DNA of 28,122 nt from Anaerolineae bacterium (GTDB lineage: Bacteria > Chloroflexota > Anaerolineae > Anaerolineales > UBA4823). Below the pieces are notes generated by a model. The model searched no databases. It saw nothing but the letters and a program-made list of their open reading frames with translations, and was not told the origin of the DNA. Within the stretch, counting starts at the first letter, position 1. Every line of letters begins with the position of its first letter. The stretch covers positions 1 through 28,122 of the forward strand of contig JAUXFR010000001.1 in the NCBI GenBank assembly GCA_030622805.1, written 5' to 3'. The translations under genes were made by a program, and so were the position numbers. This document shows positions 23,330 through 28,122 of the stretch, piece after piece.

Positions 23330-23977
23330 TCAAATGGCTTCTTCCGATGCTGCATGATCGTGTTCCTCTGCCCACACCTGGGCGACCGCGGGGGCGCAGA
23401 TCTCATACGTAAAGCCGCGCCGGGCAAGGAAACCAAACATTTTCTGGCGAAAATCGTCCCATTCCAAACTGCTCAATTTATGTGCCTTTTTTTTAGCTGC
23501 TGCCAGCGCCAATTGTTCTTCATCGATTTCTACAAGCGCGTTATCGATGATCTCTGGATCGACGCCGCGCTGCCTGAGCTCGTACACCAGTGCACGTTTG
23601 CCACGCGGTCGCATCTCACAGCGGTTTTCGACCCAAATCTTCGCGAACCGAACATCATCAACAAACTCGTCTTGCCGCAAGCGCTCCAGAGCGTCAACGA
23701 TTACACCCTCATCAACCCGATGCTTCTTCAGGTTCGTACGGATTTCTGACTCCGAACGAGGGCGATAATTCAGTAACCTTAGTGCCCTCTGGTATGCGAC
23801 TTCTACTGCGTCGTCGGATTGAAGCTGAGCGATTTTTTCGTCGCTGATCTCCTGTCCCACACGCAGCCAGGCTGAGACGATGCGTGACAGCCCGAATGCG
23901 AATTCACCATCCAGATACACGTTAACGCGCTGGCGATTGCGTTTCTGTAAGGTGAGGGCAGTGATTTTGTGCATCAT
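23330..23977 (-). CDS. recX: Regulatory protein RecX
   Basis: This 215-residue protein has the RecX three-helix repeats: ALRLLNYRPRSESEIRTNL, then DEFVDDVRFAKIWVENR and a third repeat near LARRGFTYEICAPAV. RecX binds RecA filaments and inhibits them. The N-terminal ITALTLQKRNRQRVNVYLDGEF is typical too. There is no ribosome site before the ATGATG start (23977 or 23974). The start lies 12 bases beyond a terminator-like hairpin. Its presence implies a RecA partner, yet the neighbour is a divergent one. Confidence 0.92.
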   Translation of the reverse strand: MMHKITALTLQKRNRQRVNVYLDGEFAFGLSRIVSAWLRVGQEISDEKIAQLQSDDAVEVAYQRALRLLNYRPRSESEIRTNLKKHRVDEGVIVDALERLRQDEFVDDVRFAKIWVENRCEMRPRGKRALVYELRQRGVDPEIIDNALVEIDEEQLALAAAKKKAHKLSSLEWDDFRQKMFGFLARRGFTYEICAPAVAQVWAEEHDHAASEEAI

Positions 23978-24344
23978 CTATAAACCAAAACAGCCATGAT
24001 CCTGTCATGACAGGCCACGGCTGTGGGCAGTAGTAGTTTTAAAAACCTGGTATTTAACAGCAGGTTGGTATGATCCTTGAACTGTCTTGAAGCAGATGCT
24101 ATAGAGGTCTGCTAATGACAGTTCCCCGCTGTGGTAAGTATTCAGGTGTTACGATAGATCGATTCCAAGCAATCAGAAATCTCGCCTATATCAGATCACC
24201 AAATTTTATACTGTAAGAATCAATCCGTTCAGATTATTCTCACCTGAAACCCGGTTATACGCACTGCGACACCAGGTAATGCTTTGATTAGCCGTGGCCG
24301 CGCCAATGAAAGAATGATAATAATTCGACGCGGCGATTCGATTT
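23978..24344 (-). promoter_or_regulatory. Hairpin-dense gap between recX and the recA-like gene
   Basis: This 367-base stretch has no credible gene. It contains four inverted repeats. H1 pairs ACAGCC 23990-23995 with GGCTGT 24019-24024 around the perfect 14-bp palindrome CCTGTCATGACAGG (24001-24014). H2 pairs AACCTG 24044-24049 with CAGGTT 24061-24066. H3 pairs GAACTGTC 24079-24086 with GACAGTTC 24117-24124 around AGCAGA/TCTGCT. H4 pairs TTCAGGTG 24141-24148 with CACCTGAA 24241-24248. Read on the minus strand, H1 is followed by TTTTGGTTT just before recX, like an intrinsic terminator or attenuator. Confidence 0.5.
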
Positions 24345-25241
24345 TTACAAGCGCTGGCGGATGACCTGTTCAACCTCTTCCATTAACGAGTGGTTATGTT
24401 CGAAGAAGTTAATCGCAGAATCTCGCCCTGGTCCTAATAATGTGTTTCGATAGCAATAGTTCGATCCACAATGTTCGATGATTGTTAGACGTATGCCCAG
24501 GTCAAATATTTCGCCAGTTTTTCTTATACCATCATTATACATTATATCAAGTTCTGCGCGATCGAGACAGGGTGCAAATCTATTCTTAACAATCTGGACA
24601 CCTATTCTATGCCCAATAATCTGCTGGTTTTGGCTAATAGTTTCTAATAGTGACAACTGCAATCGTAAAGCAGAGTGGAATTTTAGCGCTACTTTCGCTG
24701 GATTCTCTTTCAATCTATGATAAATAACTTTCGACCTGCCAGTAGTGATGTTTGTGAAGATAATCAGCGTTTCTGTTCTTTGTAAAACTTTTGCCAACCG
24801 GTTGAGTGTCTGGGATATGATGAGATCAATAGACCGGATGGATGTATGTTCTGGAGATCTTTCGAATTCTGCTGGGGCTATCAGGGAACTGACCGGGTCT
24901 ATCACGAGTACACCGATGGCGCCAGAACGCGCCATAGTCTCTGCAATACTGAGCACCTGGTCTGCTCGTTGTTGTTGAGAAATGAACAACCTGTTAATAT
25001 TAACACCGCACCGTTCAGCGAAACGAATATCCAGAGTCTGGTCGACATCTATATAAACACACATGGATCCATTTCTCTGCGCTTCTGCGACAATGTGCTG
25101 GCAGAGCGTGGTTTTCCCGCTGCCCATGGGTCCAAATATTTCACATATACTGCCGCCCGGTATCCCCCCAGTGCGGAGAGCATGGTCCAGCAGTATTGAT
25201 CCACTGGAAAAGATGACCTCGCTGTTTGGTTTTCTATTCAT
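24345..25241 (-). CDS. Divergent, N-terminally short RecA-like ATPase
   Basis: This 298-residue protein aligns without gaps to the RecA core and C-terminal domain (offset 29 from E. coli numbering). The Walker A GPMGSGKTT (37-45) and Walker B aspartate (VLVIDPVSSL, D115) are kept, as are F188 (E. coli F217) and K219 (K248). Changed are E96 to D67, Q194 to I165, R169 to L140, F203 to Y174, and G211-G212 to A-K. Loops L1 and L2 are unlike RecA. About 33 N-terminal residues (the polymerisation helix) and the acidic C-tail are absent. A TGA two codons before ATG 25241 rules out an in-frame extension. It probably binds ATP, but canonical strand exchange is doubtful. Confidence 0.85.
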   Translation of the reverse strand: MNRKPNSEVIFSSGSILLDHALRTGGIPGGSICEIFGPMGSGKTTLCQHIVAEAQRNGSMCVYIDVDQTLDIRFAERCGVNINRLFISQQQRADQVLSIAETMARSGAIGVLVIDPVSSLIAPAEFERSPEHTSIRSIDLIISQTLNRLAKVLQRTETLIIFTNITTGRSKVIYHRLKENPAKVALKFHSALRLQLSLLETISQNQQIIGHRIGVQIVKNRFAPCLDRAELDIMYNDGIRKTGEIFDLGIRLTIIEHCGSNYCYRNTLLGPGRDSAINFFEHNHSLMEEVEQVIRQRL

Positions 25242-25413
25242 GACTCAGGTAGCAGGTAAATTCATGGATTATGATTGGCTGTGGAATTTAGTGTACAGGA
25301 TAAAATGAATAATGACAAGCATGCATAGAGGATTAACCGGATTTCTGCTGATTACCTTCACAATATGGTAGGATATATCCCGTTTATTCCATGACTGGAG
25401 GAATGAGTATCGG
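25242..25413. promoter_or_regulatory. Divergent gap with a good minus-strand promoter
   Basis: On the minus strand TTGTCA (25318 to 25313) and TACACT (25295 to 25290) are exactly 17 bases apart, five and four matches to consensus. They would start the recA-like mRNA near 25283. No GAAC-N4-GTTC-type LexA box is visible. For the plus-strand gene, GGAGG (25397-25401) lies 12 bases before ATG 25414, but no clear promoter was found. Confidence 0.5.
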
Positions 25414-25905
25414 ATGGTGACACGCATCTGTTTTGTCTGTCTGGGCAACATTGTCCGTAGCCCATTAGCAGAAAATCTGTTCAGATATCACGCTGAGAAG
25501 GCAGGAGCAGCTGATCGTTATGTGGTCGATTCGGCGGGTACCAGTGCCTGGCACCTGGGTGAACGACCGGATGCACGCATGCGTCGCGTTGCGAAGCGGC
25601 GAGGATTGGTTTATGATGGTCGAGCCAGGCAGTTCAAGTCCAGTGACCTGGATGAATTCGATCTCATTGTGGCTATGGATCTGGAGAACGCTGATGACCT
25701 GCATCGAATGGCACGCACAATTGATCAATCGGACAAGATACAACTAATGCTTGCGTTTGACCCCCAGGCGGGCGCAGATCTTTCCGTGCCTGACCCGTAT
25801 TTTGGAGGTATCGACGGGTTTGAGAAGGTCTACGAAATTGTTGAGAGATCTGTTCTTGGGTTATTGGAAGAATTGAAGCACGGTGACCTGGAGAGTAAGC
25901 GATGA
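25414..25905 (+). CDS. Low-molecular-weight protein-tyrosine-phosphatase family protein
   Basis: This 163-residue phosphatase has the P-loop CLGNIVRSP with nucleophile C9 and R15 (C-x5-R) and the acid D127 in PDPYFGG. The second cysteine seen in many members is Val14. The family hydrolyses phosphotyrosine. Human LMW-PTP-A is also known to act on ribulosamine-5-phosphate and erythrulosamine-4-phosphate. It overlaps the next gene, a fructosamine-kinase homologue, by four bases (ATGA), which favours the deglycation role. GTG 25417 is an alternative start. Confidence 0.9.
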   Translation: MVTRICFVCLGNIVRSPLAENLFRYHAEKAGAADRYVVDSAGTSAWHLGERPDARMRRVAKRRGLVYDGRARQFKSSDLDEFDLIVAMDLENADDLHRMARTIDQSDKIQLMLAFDPQAGADLSVPDPYFGGIDGFEKVYEIVERSVLGLLEELKHGDLESKR

Positions 25906-26762
25906 TGACGTACCCGCAGGCAGTTCTCGATTGGTTAGAAGATAGTGGTTATGGTTCGATTTCCTCGTCGCGCTCGGTCGCCGGTGGCTGCATCAATAAT
26001 GGATCGGTGCTTAAGACATCTTCCGGGAAGACATGCTTTATTAAAATGAACCGACATACGCCAGCGGATATGTTTGAAAGAGAGGCGGAGGGGCTCAGAG
26101 CACTGCGAACAGAAGATGGGCCATTCGTCCCTGAATCCTTTCTGCATGGTCCGGATTTCTTGCTGATGGAAGACTTGAACCCGGGTAGAAGATGCAGTGA
26201 GTATTGGTCGCTGTTTGGTCGCCAATTAGCCGCACTGCATAATCATACCCAATCTTTATTTGGTTTCTCGAATGATAATTACATCGGAAGCACGCCACAA
26301 CCAAATCCATGGACAGAAGACGGGCATACATTCTTCGCAGAACAGCGGCTGATGTTTCAGGCCAGGTTAGCGAATAGACGTGGTCTGCTGGCATCTTCTG
26401 ATGTGCGGCGGATTGAAGATCTGTGTGTCTTGCTGCCTGAGATCGTACCGAGTCAACCCGCTTCTCTGAGCCACGGAGACCTTTGGAGTGGAAACGCCAC
26501 AATGGATAAAGATGGTAATCCAACGATCATCGATCCGGCTGCCCATTACGGTTGGGCAGAAGCAGAACTGGCTATGACAACGCTGTTTGGTTCTTTTCCA
26601 GGCACTTTTTACCAGGCTTACCAGGAAGTTCGATCCCTACCCCCGGGTTATGAGGATCGATTTCCGATCTACAACCTGTATCATCTGCTAAACCATGTTA
26701 ATTTGTTCGGCTCAGGATATTTAAGTCAGACCCTGTCAACGCTTAAGCGCATTATCAGATAA
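25902..26762 (+). CDS. Fructosamine/ketosamine-3-kinase family protein
   Basis: This 286-residue protein has a kinase-like fold. Visible are the glycine-rich GGCINNGS (28-35), lysine K48 in CFIKMN, E62, the catalytic loop HGDLWSGN (191-198, D193) and the metal-binding D211 in IIDPAAHYG, followed by ELAMTTLFGSF. Family members phosphorylate the third carbon of ketoamines on glycated protein lysines, which destabilises the adduct. Bacterial members prefer ribulosamines or erythrulosamines. The ATGA overlap with the phosphatase gene supports a joint repair pathway. Confidence 0.93.
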   Translation: MMTYPQAVLDWLEDSGYGSISSSRSVAGGCINNGSVLKTSSGKTCFIKMNRHTPADMFEREAEGLRALRTEDGPFVPESFLHGPDFLLMEDLNPGRRCSEYWSLFGRQLAALHNHTQSLFGFSNDNYIGSTPQPNPWTEDGHTFFAEQRLMFQARLANRRGLLASSDVRRIEDLCVLLPEIVPSQPASLSHGDLWSGNATMDKDGNPTIIDPAAHYGWAEAELAMTTLFGSFPGTFYQAYQEVRSLPPGYEDRFPIYNLYHLLNHVNLFGSGYLSQTLSTLKRIIR

Positions 26763-26766
26763 ATTT

Positions 26767-27372
26767 TTGCGTATAGAGGCATTTTGGGCGTATAAATGCT
26801 ATTCATGCGAGGGATTGTGTAAATTAGAAGAAGTGACCAGTTATAGGAATCCGTTTAAAGTGAAACGAATCATTGATGCAGTCCTGAAGGTTAAAGAGAT
26901 ATCAGTCCCACAGGATGATTCATTTGAGTTCCACGATCCGGGAGCACTCAGAGACGGGGAATTGGAACTGGTCTTATTTCGCACACTTTCCGGCAATCCA
27001 GATCGAGGGGATGTACCTACCTATCGCTTCAAGATTATGCAGGTTGACAGTGATCGAGAAGTCGGTCGTATTGACTTGAGAATAGGGAATACGGAACGGA
27101 TCATCAAGTATCTGGGGCATATTGGGTACCATGTGGGATCAAGATATCGCGGAAATCATTATGCTGCAAGAGCGTGGGCGCTGCTGCTTCCACTGGCGCG
27201 CAGTCATGGCTTGGAAAAATTATGGATCACCTGCAACCCGGATAATATCGCATCTCGCCGAACATGTGATCTGGTCGGTGCTGAATTCGTTGAAATCGTT
27301 GATGTTCCCAAGGGGACGGATTTTTATCGCGCGGGGGAGAAGCAGAAATGCCGCTACCGGCTTGACTTATAA
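26767..27372 (+). CDS. GNAT-family N-acetyltransferase
   Basis: The protein of up to 201 residues has the GNAT acetyl-CoA motif (HIGYHVGSRYRGNHYAARA, about 117-135) and the later ITCNPDNIASRRTCDLVGA. The substrate is unknown. The start is uncertain: TTG 26767, four bases after the kinase stop, has no ribosome site, and no in-frame ATG exists before the conserved region. GTG 26833 or 26860 are alternatives. The N-terminal stretch WAYKCYSCEGLC, with three cysteines, is odd and may be untranslated. The tight spacing suggests co-transcription with the kinase. Confidence 0.85.
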   Translation: MRIEAFWAYKCYSCEGLCKLEEVTSYRNPFKVKRIIDAVLKVKEISVPQDDSFEFHDPGALRDGELELVLFRTLSGNPDRGDVPTYRFKIMQVDSDREVGRIDLRIGNTERIIKYLGHIGYHVGSRYRGNHYAARAWALLLPLARSHGLEKLWITCNPDNIASRRTCDLVGAEFVEIVDVPKGTDFYRAGEKQKCRYRLDL

Positions 27373-27480
27373 TATTAACAATCTTCAAATAATATAGAGG
27401 GAAAATTTGATTATAATTGTGGGGTTTGAACAACAGTCCCAAATTTATCTTCTTCAAATCGTATACAGGAGGATGTTTGA
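27373..27480 (+). promoter_or_regulatory. Promoter candidate and ribosome site before the last gene
   Basis: TATAAT occurs at 27412-27417 without a convincing -35. The 9-base direct repeat TCTTCAAAT is present twice (starts near 27382 and 27451), one copy on each side of the box. AGGAGG at 27467-27472 lies 8 bases before the TTG start of the following gene. Confidence 0.35.
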
Positions 27481-28122
27481 TTGCTTCAAAATAAGTTATC
27501 GGAAATCAAAGGCGAGCTGCAGAATATTTTTACAGGGAATAGAAACCTGTTAGATTCAATCCTTCCACCTCTGTTATTTGTCTTGATTAACGAGATTATT
27601 GGTTTTGAAGCTGCAATGTGGAGCGCGTTTGGTTTAGCAATCATTTTTGCGATAATTCGCCTCTTGCGCGGTCAATCATTGATTTCTGCACTCGGTGGGA
27701 TCGGTGGTGTGCTTGTAGCGATAGTTGTTGCCAAATGGTCTGGGCATAATGAGGGGTTTTTCCTGCCCGGCATCATCAGCAACCAGGTTTTTATTCTGGC
27801 GATCATTATAAGCCTTCTGATTGGCAAACCTTTGATTGCCGTTGGCAGTTATTTTTTGCGCCGCTGGCCATTGGAATGGTACTGGCATCAACGAGTGAGA
27901 CCTGCTTATATAGAAGTAAGCCTGTTGTGGTTGGTATTCCTTTCTATCCGCTCTGTATTTCAGGTCACGCTGTATCTCAACCATGCAGTGGATGAACTTG
28001 CGATTCTTACATTGATTACAGGAGCTCCAGCGACGGTTACTCTGCTGGCAATCAGCTACCTGTATGGAAGCTGGCGATTGATGCAGTTGGGAGGACCGAG
28101 TGTGGTAGAGTATCAACAGGAT
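27481..28122 (+). CDS. DUF3159-like membrane protein (3' end outside window)
   Basis: The frame is open from TTG 27481 to the window end (214 codons, no stop). TTG is chosen because a perfect AGGAGG lies 8 bases upstream; an ATG at 27473 abuts it but is in a frame that closes quickly. The protein starts LQNKLSEIKGELQNIFTGN and has about five hydrophobic segments, with DSILPPLLFVLINEIIGFEA, AIIFAIIRLLRGQSLISALG and a FFLPGIISNQ motif. These resemble the DUF3159 family of integral membrane proteins of unknown function. The family call is from pattern memory. Confidence 0.8.
   Translation, partial: MLQNKLSEIKGELQNIFTGNRNLLDSILPPLLFVLINEIIGFEAAMWSAFGLAIIFAIIRLLRGQSLISALGGIGGVLVAIVVAKWSGHNEGFFLPGIISNQVFILAIIISLLIGKPLIAVGSYFLRRWPLEWYWHQRVRPAYIEVSLLWLVFLSIRSVFQVTLYLNHAVDELAILTLITGAPATVTLLAISYLYGSWRLMQLGGPSVVEYQQD

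Noticed and set aside
24345..25241. The recA-like gene as a frameshifted or interrupted normal recA
   Set aside because: The frame is intact over the whole core with gapless alignment, no N-terminal RecA sequence is visible in any frame upstream, and the changes are substitutions spread over functional loops, not a simple break.
25403..25420. A five-codon mini-ORF (ATG AGT ATC GGA TGG TGA) before the phosphatase gene
   Set aside because: GGAGG is only one base from its ATG, too close for use. The ribosome site more likely serves ATG 25414.
27676..28116. A 146-codon minus-strand open frame
   Set aside because: It is antisense to the membrane-protein gene starting at 27481, which has a perfect ribosome site and clear membrane segments.
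1..28122. CRISPR arrays, tRNA or rRNA genes, insertion sequences or prophage genes
   Set aside because: No regularly spaced repeats, cloverleaf-like stretches, transposase motifs or terminal repeats flanking genes were found on reading the gaps.

Overview
The window carries a long bacterial ribosomal-protein locus (positions 1 to about 17560), a short stretch of housekeeping genes (17690-21580), and a minus-strand block of RNA/DNA maintenance genes followed by a plus-strand metabolic cluster (21710-28122). Base composition is intermediate, around 48% GC by eye. Gene order and content (zinc-type S14, S4 and L36, a tetrapyrrole methylase-MazG fusion, a recA-like/recX/rny cluster, a DUF3159-like membrane protein) suggest Chloroflexota, most likely Anaerolineae. 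That placement is an inference from family knowledge; no search was run.

Region 1 (1-17558, all plus strand): 3' end of tuf, then rpsJ, rplC, rplD, rplW, rplB, rpsS, rplV, rpsC, rplP, rpmC, rpsQ, rplN, rplX, rplE, rpsN, rpsH, rplF, rplR, rpsE, rpmD, rplO, secY, adk, map, rpmJ, rpsM, rpsK, rpsD, rpoA, rplQ, truA, rplM, rpsI. This is the fused S10-spc-alpha array plus the L13-S9 pair. Most genes overlap by 1-4 bases or are a few bases apart. The exceptions (rpsJ-rplC, rplB-rpsS, rpsH-rplF, rpsM-rpsK, rpsK-rpsD, rpsD-rpoA) each hold nested inverted repeats, so they look like structured leaders or processing sites. infA, commonly found between map and rpmJ, is not there.

Region 2 (17559-21578): a gap with repeated GTAATGC motifs and a TATAAT box, then the mazG fusion, a convergent RlmI/RlmK-like methyltransferase without a PUA domain, a small two-membrane-segment protein of unknown function that may be leaderless, and a metallo-beta-lactamase-fold hydrolase.

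Region 3 (21579-25413, mostly minus strand): a hairpin-rich convergent gap, then rny, recX and a recA-like gene, transcribed in the order recA-like, recX, rny. The RecA-like protein is the most interesting item. It sits where recA is expected and keeps the RecA core and C-terminal domain, but lacks the N-terminal polymerisation segment and the acidic tail. It has also changed both DNA-binding loops, the switch glutamine and the catalytic glutamate. A 367-base gap between it and recX contains four inverted repeats.

Region 4 (25414-28122, plus strand): a low-molecular-weight tyrosine-phosphatase-like protein overlapping a fructosamine-kinase-family protein, a pair that fits protein deglycation repair, then a GNAT acetyltransferase and a membrane protein cut by the window end.
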